A stretch of 64,000 bases of DNA from Clostridia bacterium (GTDB lineage: Bacteria > Bacillota > Clostridia > Oscillospirales > Acutalibacteraceae), in the NCBI GenBank assembly GCA_030532035.1, contig JAUNLX010000001.1, positions 104,115-168,114 of the forward strand, given 5' to 3'. How positions within the stretch are numbered: position 1 is the stretch's first letter; each line of letters starts with the position of its first letter. A program made the translations under genes and the position numbers. Shown piece after piece: positions 41,401-50,369 of the stretch. The notes beneath the pieces were generated by a model. It ran no database searches. It was not told where the DNA came from and was given only the letters and a program-made list of their open reading frames with translations.

Positions 41401-42408
41401 ATGTTAGCACTGGAAATTCCAAAAAATTACTCGCCAAAGCTCTCTCTAAAAGATACACAAAAAGCGATAAAAATTATAAAAGATACTTTTCAAGAAAATC
41501 TCGCTAAAAGGTTGAATTTACAGAGAGTAACTGCTCCCCTTATGGTAAAATCCGCCTCTGGAATAAATGATGATTTAAGTGGTGTAGAAAGAAAAGTTGT
41601 CTTTGACACAAAGGAAATTGACGGCAATTTTGAAATTGTTCAATCTCTTGCAAAGTGGAAAAGAATGGCACTTAAAAAATATGGTTTTATAGAAAATGAA
41701 GGTCTATATACCGATATGAATGCCATTCGTCGTGACGACGATGTCGACAACATTCATTCAATTTTTGTAGATCAATGGGACTGGGAAAAAATAATTTCAC
41801 AATCCGACAGAACTTCGCAATATTTACAGAAAACAGTTAAAACAATTGTTGATGTTGTGAAACTTACAAATGATAAAATAAAATCTATTTATCCTGTCTT
41901 AGATGGAGAAATTTCCGCCGATGTATTTTTTATAAGTTCGCAGGAGCTTGAAAATTTATATCCGAATTTAGATTCAAAAAGTCGAGAAGCTGAAATAACA
42001 AAAAAATATAAAACCGTTTTTATTTCTCAAATTGGCGGAGATTTGGATAGCGGAAAGCCCCATGATTTCAGAGCTCCAGATTACGACGACTGGAACTTAA
42101 ACGGAGATTTGCTTTTCTGGAATGATGTTTTACAAGCTCCTCTTGAAATTTCGTCAATGGGTATAAGAGTAGATGAAAACTCTTTGAGAAAACAATTGAC
42201 GCTTGCAAACGCAACCGACAGAGAAAAATTTGAATATCATCAAATGATATTTCAAAATAAACTTCCTCTCACAATTGGTGGCGGAATTGGTCAATCGAGA
42301 CTCTGTCTTTTGATGTTACAAAAAGCTCATATCGGAGAAGTAAGTGTGGCAATTTGGCCAGATGATATGATTGAAAAATGTAAAGAAAATAATATTCCGA
42401 TTTTATAA
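41401..42408 (+). CDS. asnA: Aspartate-ammonia ligase (asparagine synthetase A)
   Basis: AsnA makes asparagine from aspartate, ammonia and ATP, and is related to class II synthetases. The 335-residue protein has LQRVTAPLMVKSASGINDDLSGVER, HSIFVDQWDWEKII and LPLTIGGGIGQSRLCLLML. It follows asnS by 8 bases, so the substrate of AsnRS is made from the same transcript. Confidence 0.97.
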   Translation: MLALEIPKNYSPKLSLKDTQKAIKIIKDTFQENLAKRLNLQRVTAPLMVKSASGINDDLSGVERKVVFDTKEIDGNFEIVQSLAKWKRMALKKYGFIENEGLYTDMNAIRRDDDVDNIHSIFVDQWDWEKIISQSDRTSQYLQKTVKTIVDVVKLTNDKIKSIYPVLDGEISADVFFISSQELENLYPNLDSKSREAEITKKYKTVFISQIGGDLDSGKPHDFRAPDYDDWNLNGDLLFWNDVLQAPLEISSMGIRVDENSLRKQLTLANATDREKFEYHQMIFQNKLPLTIGGGIGQSRLCLLMLQKAHIGEVSVAIWPDDMIEKCKENNIPIL

Positions 42409-42425
42409 ATAAAAATTTTAAAAAT

Positions 42426-42458
42426 AGGCTGTAACAAAAATTGTTACAGCCTTTTATT
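42426..42458. terminator. Terminator between asnA and the convergent ABC exporter genes
   Basis: AGGCTGTAACAA / TTGTTACAGCCT with a 3-base loop, T-rich on the plus strand and moderately T-rich on the minus strand, so it may serve both directions. Confidence 0.88.
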
Positions 42459-42476
42459 TTTCTGAATTTCTAAATT

Positions 42477-43748
42477 TTATTTTGTTTTTTCAGCTTTGAT
42501 TTTTTTAGCTTTCAAAATATTGACGATTGTTTTTAATGACGGTTTATTGCCATACATTAAAACGCCTGCCTTATAAATTATCGATGACAGATAGGCAATT
42601 AAAAGTATTGATACAACTTGAATTGCAAGCGAAACGGCAATCGCATATGCTGGTATGACATCACTGAGTGATATACGAGTTATCAGAGCCATTGGAGCGG
42701 AAAATGGAATATAGGTAAGGACTTTCATAAGTGTTGTGTCTGGTTTTCCCGTTCCCAGAGAACTCATAATAATCATAAAAATCGCAATAAACATTAGTGT
42801 TATCGGATAAGTCAAAGTCGTTAAATCTTCTATTTTGTCGGCAATGGCACCAACTGCAGCATACATAAATGCAAAAATGTAAAATCCTGTTACAAAACAG
42901 ACCAGTGAAAAAACTAAGGCCTTTGGAGATATTTCAAAGACAGAATTTAAAAAGGCGTTGTCTATATTATCGGTAAAGAGTTTAATTGACAATAATCCCG
43001 TTCCAATTATCGACAAAAATTGAATGAAACCAACAAAACCTATGCCGAAAACTTTACCAAACATAAGATTTTCCGTTTTTGCCGAAGTTATAAGCAGTTC
43101 CATCGCTCTTGAACTTTTTTCGCCTACAACAGACTGACTTACCATTTGACCATAGAGTATTACCATAAAATAAAAGAGCATCATCATCAAATAGGTAAAA
43201 GCAAAGGTATTTTTTTGATTGTTACTCAAAACTTCAAGTTCCACTTCTGGCTTTGCAACAAAAAAACCTTGAATTTCTTCTGGAGTTAAATTTTTTGCTG
43301 CAAGATAATTAGACTGTGCAACAACTTTCAGAGCTTCATCAACAATATATGTATTTTTATCCGTTATACTTAGAGAATTTACTATATATTTATAATTCAG
43401 ATTGTCTTTGAAAATAATTCCAGCGTCGTATTTTTTATCTTTTACCTGCTTTTTTATTTCTGACTCACTGAGATTTTCCGTTCTAAATTGAGCCGCTCCC
43501 CCACTCGCTTTTGTCAAAGTTTCAGCTATTTCTTTATATTTATTTCCTGGATCTGAAATTACAATTGTCTGTTCAACTTCAACTTTATCTGTGTTCATAA
43601 GCTTTTTTTCTTTATTTTCAACATATTTTGAAAAGCCGAAAATACCGAAAAATACCAAGAGAACCATTATAAGAGTGGCGGCAACAAAGGTTTTATTTTT
43701 GATGAAATTTGAAATTTCGAATTTAAAAACTGTATAAAATTGTTTCAT
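42477..43748 (-). CDS. ABC-2 type exporter permease (NatB-like)
   Basis: This 423-residue membrane protein has one N-terminal transmembrane helix (about 20-42), a large extracellular domain (about 45-175) and five or six further helices from about 180 on, with the ABC-2 signature region GEKSSRAMELLITSAKTENLMFGK. This is the NatB/YhaP layout. Known relatives export sodium or amphiphiles, but the substrate here cannot be read. Its start overlaps the ATPase gene stop by 4 bp. Confidence 0.87.
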   Translation of the reverse strand: MKQFYTVFKFEISNFIKNKTFVAATLIMVLLVFFGIFGFSKYVENKEKKLMNTDKVEVEQTIVISDPGNKYKEIAETLTKASGGAAQFRTENLSESEIKKQVKDKKYDAGIIFKDNLNYKYIVNSLSITDKNTYIVDEALKVVAQSNYLAAKNLTPEEIQGFFVAKPEVELEVLSNNQKNTFAFTYLMMMLFYFMVILYGQMVSQSVVGEKSSRAMELLITSAKTENLMFGKVFGIGFVGFIQFLSIIGTGLLSIKLFTDNIDNAFLNSVFEISPKALVFSLVCFVTGFYIFAFMYAAVGAIADKIEDLTTLTYPITLMFIAIFMIIMSSLGTGKPDTTLMKVLTYIPFSAPMALITRISLSDVIPAYAIAVSLAIQVVSILLIAYLSSIIYKAGVLMYGNKPSLKTIVNILKAKKIKAEKTK

Positions 43749-44653
43749 CTAATTTCCTCCTTTGTATATTCAACGAAAATCTCGTTGAGTGTCGGCTGGT
43801 GAATACCAAAATTATCAATATCTATATTATTTGACGCAATTTCTTTGAATAAATCATTTTTCATAATTGGATCTTTTAGCCAAACTGCGAATTGTTCGTC
43901 ATCGTTATTAAATTCAGAAACATAATTTGAATTTGCGAGTAATTCCCCTAAGGAACCATATTCTTTAGAATATATATCTATTCTATCTCTTGAATAAGCA
44001 TATTTTATTTTTTGAATATCTCCCGACAAAACAATTTTACCGTCATTTATTATGGCTATATCGTCGCAAGTTTTTTCAATGTAATTTAATTGATGCCCAG
44101 AAAATAAAACTATTTTTCCTTTATCAATTTCTTCTTTTATTATGTTTTCAAGTAAAATTGAATTTACTGGATCTAATCCGGAAAAAGGTTCGTCTAAAAT
44201 AATAATATCTGGATTGGTGACGAGAGTGGCGACTAATTGAATTTTTTGTTGATTTCCCTTTGAAAGCACCTTCAATTTTTTATTTGCATATTGTTCAAGC
44301 TGAACTTTTTTCAAAAGTATATCTACATTTTCTTTAGCTTGTTTTTCATTGAGTCCTGAAAGTTCTGCTAAATACATAAGCTGATCATGAATTTTTAATT
44401 TTGGATAAAGTCCTCTTTCTTCGGGCATATATCCAAATCGTACATGTGATTTTTTGAAATCTTCACCATCAATGGTTACACTACCGCTATCTGCATGAAA
44501 AAACTTCATTATAATTCTAATCGTTGTAGTTTTACCGGCACCATTTCTTCCAAGCAAACCCAACGCTCGACCACTTTGTGCTTCAAAGGAAATTCCCTTT
44601 AGCACTTCTTTTTCGCCAAAACTTTTGGTTACATTATTAACATTTAATTGCAT
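43745..44653 (-). CDS. ABC exporter ATP-binding protein (NatA-like)
   Basis: This 302-residue ATPase has Walker A GRNGAGKTT, signature LSKGNQQKIQLVATL and Walker B IIILDEPFSGLDP, with a C-terminal domain after about residue 220 as in NatA/YhaQ proteins. It is translated before its permease with an ATGA overlap, and starts right after dnaI (SD GAGG inside the dnaI end). Transcription with dnaD-dnaI is likely. Confidence 0.9.
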   Translation of the reverse strand: MQLNVNNVTKSFGEKEVLKGISFEAQSGRALGLLGRNGAGKTTTIRIIMKFFHADSGSVTIDGEDFKKSHVRFGYMPEERGLYPKLKIHDQLMYLAELSGLNEKQAKENVDILLKKVQLEQYANKKLKVLSKGNQQKIQLVATLVTNPDIIILDEPFSGLDPVNSILLENIIKEEIDKGKIVLFSGHQLNYIEKTCDDIAIINDGKIVLSGDIQKIKYAYSRDRIDIYSKEYGSLGELLANSNYVSEFNNDDEQFAVWLKDPIMKNDLFKEIASNNIDIDNFGIHQPTLNEIFVEYTKEEIR

Positions 44654-44654
44654 A

Positions 44655-45656
44655 CTAATCCTCTAACCTCAACTGTCTTACATCTTTGCCGATAAAGTAT
44701 AAGAAATCAAAATATCCTAACATTCTCGACATTATTCTCTCTTCATATCTGTTTTCTAACTGTTCTATACTTAAATTTGTATTTATAATCATCGGAAGCC
44801 CTTTTGAAATTCTTGTATTTATTATGTTGTAAAAAGCAGAATTATTAAATGGGGTATTAAATTCTGTGCCTAAGTCATCTAAAATCAAAAGATCACACGA
44901 AAGAACAATATCTATGGGATTTTTATCTGGCGACAATCTACCAAATTTTACATCCTCAATTTTACTCAAAATGTTTTGAGTTGAATCATAAATGACTTCA
45001 TAACCACGATCAATGACCTTGCGTGCAATAGCTAAAGAAAGATGAGTTTTCCCAAGCCCAGTTCTACCAAACATCAAAATATTCGGAATTGTCCTCGAAG
45101 GGGAAAAATCTTCTGCCCAGGCCTTACAGTATTCAAAAATATCTGACATTCTCTCATAAGGCTGTATAAGTTCGCCTGACTCAACTTTTTCAGGTGGCAA
45201 ATTTTTATAATAATCAATATTAAAAGAATCAAAATCACATAATTCGATAGATGAATTTTTTTGCAGTTCTTCTATTCTTAATTTTTTGATTATATCGAAA
45301 ACGCATTTACAATATTTGCCATCATAAATTCCCGTATCTTCACAGAGTTTGCATGAAAAATGAGGTCCTAAAACATCTTCACTATAATTTAAAGCTGAGA
45401 GTAGTCTTTTTCTCTCTTTTTGAAGCTCAAGATTTTCAGTTTTAATTTGATTGAGCTTTTCACTTATATTTCGTTTATCTGCTAAAGCGGAAAAGATTTT
45501 TTTAGAAACTCCTGCTATTTCTCTATTCAATTTTGCAAGTTCGGGATGTTTTTTTTCAATACTTTTTTTTCTAAAATCTGCTTTATTCAAAGCTTCATTT
45601 CTTTGCCGTTCTTTAATATTAAGCGCTTTTTTGAGCATTAAAAAATCTCGCTTCAA
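44655..45656 (-). CDS. Replicative helicase loader (DnaI/DnaC-type AAA+ ATPase)
   Basis: This 333-residue protein loads the DnaB-type helicase. The N-terminal half is coiled coil, then comes a zinc-binding CKLCEDTGIYDGKYCKC (about 99-117), and the AAA+ domain has Walker A FGRTGLGKTHLS, Walker B LLILDDLG and sensor residues in PMIINTNLS. The zinc-binding N-terminal region is typical of DnaI. The start is probably TTG 45656 with GGAG 6 bases upstream, overlapping the dnaD stop. Confidence 0.9.
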   Translation of the reverse strand: MKRDFLMLKKALNIKERQRNEALNKADFRKKSIEKKHPELAKLNREIAGVSKKIFSALADKRNISEKLNQIKTENLELQKERKRLLSALNYSEDVLGPHFSCKLCEDTGIYDGKYCKCVFDIIKKLRIEELQKNSSIELCDFDSFNIDYYKNLPPEKVESGELIQPYERMSDIFEYCKAWAEDFSPSRTIPNILMFGRTGLGKTHLSLAIARKVIDRGYEVIYDSTQNILSKIEDVKFGRLSPDKNPIDIVLSCDLLILDDLGTEFNTPFNNSAFYNIINTRISKGLPMIINTNLSIEQLENRYEERIMSRMLGYFDFLYFIGKDVRQLRLED

Positions 45657-46639
45657 TTTGATCTCCTTTTATACTTTATTTTGCGTTTATTATTTGTATC
45701 GGCAAATTTTCCCAAGTCATATGAAGTGTCAAATACTTGTGCTGTCTTTGTTTTGCCTTTTTGAAATTTTGATTTAAATATGAGATTATCTTTTTTTGCT
45801 GAATCGACAGTTTTAATTTTTTTGTTATGCCAATCTTTCAGTATACCGTCAATGTATTTGAAATCCATGCTATGCTCTGTATCATCAACCAAAGAAAAAG
45901 CATATTTAATCAAATCAAAGCTCATTTTGTACTCATTTATCCATTTGATTAACAAAAATACTCTGTTATCAGTGCGACGAATATTTTGATTTTTAAATTC
46001 TTGACAGAATTTTTCCCAAGTCTCAACTTGAATTTTTACATCGTCCATTCGCTCAATTGCGTCTTCTAAAGTCAAGATACCGTCTGAAGCCCACTGACGA
46101 CCAATTTTACAAATTTGATTTATCCCACTTTTTCCCATATTTTTAGAAAAAGAAATAAGGCTCAAAATCACTTCAACTGGCAGCCCATATGCATCATGCA
46201 TCATTATAATTTTCGATTGAGCATCATAGCCCAAAGTTTTTCCTAAAATCTTTTGAGCTTCTGCAAAAAGACCTTTTAGATTTTCATCTTCATCTAATCT
46301 TACGGCCACCTGATCATATGTCGGTTGAATGTACGGAATTTCAGGCAATTCCTTTTTTACAAATTCTGTTGTTTTGATTTCTTTGGCATTGATTTTTTCA
46401 TCATCAATATTTAGAAAACCATTTTCAATCCAATATTCAATTATATCTTTCGTTTCATCTTCGCTTTTTTTGAGAGCTTTCGCCAAATCAGACAAAAAAT
46501 ATTTTCTACCATTGTTTCTATAAATCAATAAAATGGCTTTTATTTGTTCTGCACTGACAAAATTTAAATGATTGTCAGTAATTTCTTTAGGTAGCGCAAA
46601 GATTCTATCAAACTTTTGAGGCACAATCTTTATTTCCAT
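45653..46639 (-). CDS. DnaD-domain replication initiation protein
   Basis: This 328-residue protein has a winged-helix N-terminus (about 1-75: NFVSAEQIKAILLIYRNNG, LAKALKKSEDETKDIIEYWIENGFL) and two DnaD/DDBH2 domains (about 120-190 and 205-280), the second with the YxxxIxxxW-like YIDGILKDWHNKKIKT. It opens the replisome helicase-loading step together with the overlapping dnaI gene. The C-terminus is basic. Confidence 0.9.
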   Translation of the reverse strand: MEIKIVPQKFDRIFALPKEITDNHLNFVSAEQIKAILLIYRNNGRKYFLSDLAKALKKSEDETKDIIEYWIENGFLNIDDEKINAKEIKTTEFVKKELPEIPYIQPTYDQVAVRLDEDENLKGLFAEAQKILGKTLGYDAQSKIIMMHDAYGLPVEVILSLISFSKNMGKSGINQICKIGRQWASDGILTLEDAIERMDDVKIQVETWEKFCQEFKNQNIRRTDNRVFLLIKWINEYKMSFDLIKYAFSLVDDTEHSMDFKYIDGILKDWHNKKIKTVDSAKKDNLIFKSKFQKGKTKTAQVFDTSYDLGKFADTNNKRKIKYKRRSN

Positions 46640-46826
46640 AATAACAAGATTGTAACATATATAAATTTTTTATTGGACAAGAATTTTTGTTTTTTAAATA
46701 TTTTACAAACTGGACTAAATTTTTCTGCTTTTTTGGGCAATTGTTCAGTTTCTTTATCTACAGGTAGAAAATATAAGGCTTAAATAATTTTATCCACTCT
46801 CTCCTTTCATCACAAAAGCTCATCGG
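46640..46826. other. Divergent intergenic stretch without a recognised element
   Basis: This AT-rich stretch lies between dnaD (minus) and the riboswitch promoter (plus). I see no gene, RNA or strong hairpin in it. A weak minus-strand promoter for dnaD, TTGTCC with a TATA-rich -10, may lie at about 46650-46680. Confidence 0.5.
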
Positions 46827-46855
46827 TTGACTTGTACACATTTTAAGTATATAAT
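46827..46855 (+). promoter_or_regulatory. Promoter of the lysine riboswitch operon
   Basis: TTGACT (46827-46832), a 17-bp spacer and TATAAT (46850-46855). The transcript would start near 46862, at the 5' edge of the aptamer. Confidence 0.88.
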
Positions 46856-46861
46856 TCCTTA

Positions 46862-47026
46862 AATAGATGGAGGCGCATCAGTCAATAGTAATTTGCGTGA
46901 AGTTCGACTAAACTTTTGATCGCATATGAAAGGGGCTTATGCCGAAACAAAATTTACAGTCGGTATTTTTTGTTGGGAACAGGTAAAAAATGCATGTTCT
47001 TGTCACAGGTGTGAAGAGCCATTTAA
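46862..47026 (+). promoter_or_regulatory. Lysine riboswitch (L-box) aptamer
   Basis: Conserved L-box segments appear in order: AGATGGAGGCGC, AGTAATTTGCG, GAAAGGGGCTTATGCCGAAA, GTTGGGAACAGG, CTTGTCACAGGTGTGAAGAGCC. The ends close as P1, with ATGG near 46867 pairing to CCAT near 47020. Lysine binding should favour the terminator that follows. CACAGG at 47004-47009 can pair with CCTGTG at 47041-47046, the terminator 5' arm, giving a plausible antiterminator. Confidence 0.92.
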
Positions 47027-47038
47027 TTTCGTATCAAG

Positions 47039-47065
47039 TGCCTGTGTTCCTCACAGGTATTTTTT
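47039..47065 (+). terminator. Riboswitch-controlled terminator
   Basis: CCTGTG / CACAGG with a 5-base loop (plus two outer pairs), followed by a T-run, 18 bases before the start of the binding-protein gene. It is the expression platform of the lysine riboswitch. Confidence 0.88.
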
Positions 47066-47082
47066 ATATGAAAGGAAAAATC

Positions 47083-47922
47083 ATGAAAAAATTAATCTCA
47101 ATCTTATTAGTAATAACCTCAGCTATTTCGCTTGTTTTATTTACTGCTTCTTGCGGAAAGAAACAAGAACAGGGAACGCTTAGAGTTGGTATGGAATGTG
47201 CTTATGCTCCATATAACTGGACTCAACCTACAAATGCAAACGGTGCTGTGCCAATCAAAGACTCACAAGACTTTGCCTATGGATACGATGTAATGATGGC
47301 ACAAAAAATCGCCGATGAGCTTGGTATGAAATTAGAAATTGTAAAGCTCGCTTGGGACTCTCTTGTTCCCGCCGTACAGTCTGGCACTATTGATTGCGCA
47401 ATTGCTGGTCAGTCAATTACAAAAGAAAGATCCGCTTCTGTTGACTTTACAGAACCTTACTACTATGCAACTATTGTTACCCTTGTAAAAAAAGGAAACA
47501 AATATGATAAGGCACAAAATCTTGACGACTTAAAGGGAGCTTCCGCAATTTCACAGATAAATACTATCTGGTATGACAAATGTGTTCCTCAGATTCCGTC
47601 AGTTAAAAAATTACCCGCTATGGAAGAAACTGCACAAATGCTTGTAGCTCTTAACAGTGGCAAATGTGATGTTGTTGTTACCGATCTTCCCACAGGTAAA
47701 GCTGCTTTAATTGCATACCCTGATTTTGTTATGACTGATTTTGCCAAAGTTGAAGGCTCCACTTTCCAAGTTTCCGATGAAGATGTTAATATCGGAATTT
47801 CAATTAAAAAGGGAAATAAAGAACTCGTTGACAAAATTAACGGTGTACTCAAAAAAATGACCCCCGAAGATTACAATAAAATGATGGATGAAGCTATAAA
47901 GGTTCAACCACTATCTAAATAA
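47083..47922 (+). CDS. Amino-acid ABC transporter substrate-binding lipoprotein (probably lysine)
   Basis: This 279-residue family 3 solute-binding protein has a lipoprotein signal peptide with lipobox TASC (Cys at about residue 23). The ligand-binding domain begins GTLRVGMECAYAPYNW and has YGYDVMMAQKIADELGMKLEIV, SGTIDCAIAGQSITKERS and VDFTEPYYYA. Start ATG 47083 follows AAAGG, and the longer upstream frame lies inside the riboswitch. The riboswitch implies lysine as ligand; a basic amino acid more generally is the alternative. Confidence 0.93.
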   Translation: MKKLISILLVITSAISLVLFTASCGKKQEQGTLRVGMECAYAPYNWTQPTNANGAVPIKDSQDFAYGYDVMMAQKIADELGMKLEIVKLAWDSLVPAVQSGTIDCAIAGQSITKERSASVDFTEPYYYATIVTLVKKGNKYDKAQNLDDLKGASAISQINTIWYDKCVPQIPSVKKLPAMEETAQMLVALNSGKCDVVVTDLPTGKAALIAYPDFVMTDFAKVEGSTFQVSDEDVNIGISIKKGNKELVDKINGVLKKMTPEDYNKMMDEAIKVQPLSK

Positions 47923-47932
47923 ATTATAACTT

Positions 47933-47971
47933 AGAGTCATCGGGACTATTACGCCCGTTGACTCTTTTTTT
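47933..47971 (+). terminator. Intra-operon terminator between binding protein and permease
   Basis: AGAGTCA(T)CGGG / CCCG(T)TGACTCT with a 9-base loop and a run of seven T, 16 bases before the permease gene. It should act as a partial stop, keeping binding protein levels above those of the membrane parts and the downstream genes. Confidence 0.88.
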
Positions 47972-47986
47972 GACAAGGAGAATATT

Positions 47987-48823
47987 ATGAATACTTCACT
48001 GCCTCCTGATTTTTGGGGGAGAATCGTTTATATTTTACAAAATTACAGCCAATCGTTTTTGCGTGGCGTCGGTGTTACGATGGCAATCGCCGTTGTTTCA
48101 ACTGCAGTAGGTTGTTTAATAGGATTTTTTATAGGTATTATCCTCACAATTCCCGAAGACAACAAGAAAAAGTTTTCATTTAAAAACATTTTATTAAAGA
48201 CAATAAAATTTATACTAAATGCCTATGTTGAAATCTTCAGAGGCACTCCGATGATGGTGCAGGCAATGTTCATTTATTATGGACTTGCGCTCTTGTTTGA
48301 TATTCATATGGGAATGTGGGACGCAGCTTTCTTAATTGTTTCAATTAATACTGGTGCATATATGGCAGAAACATTCAGAGGTGGAATCATTTCAGTTGAC
48401 AGCGGGCAAACAGAGGGCGCCAAAGTTATCGGTATGAATCATTTTCAGACAATGTTTTATGTTATTATGCCTCAAGCGCTCAGAAATATTATGCCTCAAA
48501 TCGGCAATAACCTCATAATCAATATTAAGGACTCTTGCGTACTTTCAGTAATCGGTACAATTGAACTTTTCTATGTAACAAAAGGTGTTGCAGGTGCATA
48601 TTATACATACTTTGAAGCCTTTACAATAACAATGGTTATTTACTTTGTTCTCACTTTTATTTGTTCAAAAATCTTACGATATATCGAAAACAAAATGGAC
48701 GGAGACGGCTCTTATGAGCTTGTAAATAAAGATCATCTTGTCTTAACGAGTGGAACTTTTAAATATAAAAATAACAAAGCTCTTTCGGCTAACCGAAATA
48801 ACGATACCAGAGGGGGTTTCTAA
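47987..48823 (+). CDS. Amino-acid ABC transporter permease (HisM/GlnP family)
   Basis: This 278-residue membrane protein has about five helices and the EAA motif region MAETFRGGIISVDSGQTEGAKVIGMNHFQTMFYVIMPQALRN, which contacts the ATPase. The N-terminal FLRGVGVTMAIAVVSTAVG is typical of polar amino-acid permeases. A hydrophilic C-terminal tail of about 45 residues is longer than usual. It lies directly before the ATPase gene. Confidence 0.94.
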   Translation: MNTSLPPDFWGRIVYILQNYSQSFLRGVGVTMAIAVVSTAVGCLIGFFIGIILTIPEDNKKKFSFKNILLKTIKFILNAYVEIFRGTPMMVQAMFIYYGLALLFDIHMGMWDAAFLIVSINTGAYMAETFRGGIISVDSGQTEGAKVIGMNHFQTMFYVIMPQALRNIMPQIGNNLIINIKDSCVLSVIGTIELFYVTKGVAGAYYTYFEAFTITMVIYFVLTFICSKILRYIENKMDGDGSYELVNKDHLVLTSGTFKYKNNKALSANRNNDTRGGF

Positions 48824-49567
48824 ATGTCAGAATCAATTTTAAGAATTTCTCATTTATCTAAAAGTTTTGGAGATAATCAAATCTTAAAAGATATAGATTT
48901 TGAAGTAAAAAAAGGCGACATAACTTGTATTATAGGACCCTCTGGTTCTGGAAAATCTACTTTACTCAGATGTATAAATCTTCTTGAAACTCCATCTGGC
49001 GGAGATATTGTCTTTAATGGAGAAAGTATCTTAAACAGCAAATCAAAAATCACCAAATATCGCACACTTGTGGGAATGGTTTTTCAAAATTTCAATTTGT
49101 TTGCCAATATGACTGCGCTCAAAAATTGTATGATTGGTCCTCAAAAAGTTTTGAAAAAGTCAAAAAAGGAAGCTGAAAAAACAGCTTTACATTACTTAGA
49201 TAAAGTTGGTATGACGCCTTATATAAATGCAAAACCCAAGCAACTGTCTGGCGGACAACAACAGAGAGTTGCAATAGCTAAAGCTCTGTCTATGCAACCG
49301 GAAATATTGTTGTTCGACGAGCCCACTTCCGCATTAGATCCCCAAATGGTCGGCGATGTTTTAGATGTAATGAAAGATCTGGCAAAAGACTCCGGACTCA
49401 CAATGCTCATTGTTACTCATGAAATGAAATTCGCTGAAGATGTAGCAAACAATGTGGTTTTTATGAACAGCGGTGTTATAATTGAAGAAGGAAGTCCTGA
49501 AAATGTTTTAAGGAATCCGAAGAATCCCGAAACAAAAGAATTCTTAAAGAGGTTTTTTGATGAATGA
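48824..49567 (+). CDS. Amino-acid ABC transporter ATP-binding protein (GlnQ/HisP family)
   Basis: This 247-residue ATPase has Walker A GPSGSGKST, signature LSGGQQQRVAIAKAL, Walker B ILLFDEPTSALDP and switch His in VTHEMKFAEDVA, as in GlnQ. It completes the importer. Its last 8 bases overlap the speD start, and its end contains the speD ribosome site (GAGG), so translation of speD is coupled to it. Confidence 0.96.
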   Translation: MSESILRISHLSKSFGDNQILKDIDFEVKKGDITCIIGPSGSGKSTLLRCINLLETPSGGDIVFNGESILNSKSKITKYRTLVGMVFQNFNLFANMTALKNCMIGPQKVLKKSKKEAEKTALHYLDKVGMTPYINAKPKQLSGGQQQRVAIAKALSMQPEILLFDEPTSALDPQMVGDVLDVMKDLAKDSGLTMLIVTHEMKFAEDVANNVVFMNSGVIIEEGSPENVLRNPKNPETKEFLKRFFDE

Positions 49568-50360
49568 TAAACTCAAATTATATGGCTTCAACAATTTAAC
49601 AAAATCACTTTCGTTTAATATCTTTGATGTCTGTTATGCTGAAACCCAAAAAGAAATCAAAGAATATCTCGAATATATTGATGAGCAATATAATTCTGAA
49701 AGACTTACAAAAATTCTCTGCACCGTTTCCGATATGATTGGAGCACATGTCCTTTCTATTTCTCGACAAGATTATGATCCGCAAGGAGCTTCTGTCTCAC
49801 TTTTAGTATCTGAAACAAGTATGCTTCAAAATATGGCGGACAGTGACACTGAAATTTACAGAGTTGCAAAGGGAAATGGAGATATGCTCTTGCACTTAGA
49901 CAAAAGCCATGTAACTGTACATACTTATCCTGAATATCATCCAGATAATAATGTTGCCACTTTTCGAGTAGATATTGATGTTGCCACTTGTGGAAAAATA
50001 ACCCCGCTCTCTACTCTTAATTTTCTTATTGACAGCTTTGATTCTGATGTTATTACCATGGATTACAGAGTGCGTGGTTTCACAAGAACTGTAGACGGAA
50101 GAAAACTATTCATAGACCATGATTTTACTTCTATTCAAGATTATATAAATCCCAAAACGCTTGATTTATATAAAACTATGGATATTAATATCTATCAAGC
50201 AAATATGTTTCATACAAAGATGATGATTAAAGATATAGATTTACCCAATCATATATTCAAAAGTAATGTAGATAAACTTTCAGAAAAACAAAAGATAAAA
50301 ATTGGAAAGCAATTAGAACATGAGATGATTGAAATTTTCTCAACGAAAAATATTTTTTAA
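49560..50360 (+). CDS. speD: S-adenosylmethionine decarboxylase proenzyme (E. coli-type SpeD)
   Basis: SpeD decarboxylates AdoMet to supply aminopropyl groups for spermidine. The proenzyme cuts itself to make a pyruvoyl group; the site is K115-S116 in LHLDKSHVTVHTYPE. STLNFLIDSFDSD, MDYRVRGFTR and VYQ-like IYQANMFHTKM follow, matching the long E. coli class of about 264 residues, not the 120-residue Bacillus class. It overlaps the transporter ATPase gene by 8 bp, placing polyamine synthesis downstream of the lysine riboswitch. Confidence 0.96.
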   Translation: MNDKLKLYGFNNLTKSLSFNIFDVCYAETQKEIKEYLEYIDEQYNSERLTKILCTVSDMIGAHVLSISRQDYDPQGASVSLLVSETSMLQNMADSDTEIYRVAKGNGDMLLHLDKSHVTVHTYPEYHPDNNVATFRVDIDVATCGKITPLSTLNFLIDSFDSDVITMDYRVRGFTRTVDGRKLFIDHDFTSIQDYINPKTLDLYKTMDINIYQANMFHTKMMIKDIDLPNHIFKSNVDKLSEKQKIKIGKQLEHEMIEIFSTKNIF

Positions 50361-50369
50361 GGAGCGAAC

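Noticed and set aside
46990..47082. An upstream extension of the binding-protein gene from 46990
   Set aside because: The extra codons lie inside the riboswitch aptamer and its terminator. The lipoprotein signal peptide begins at 47083.
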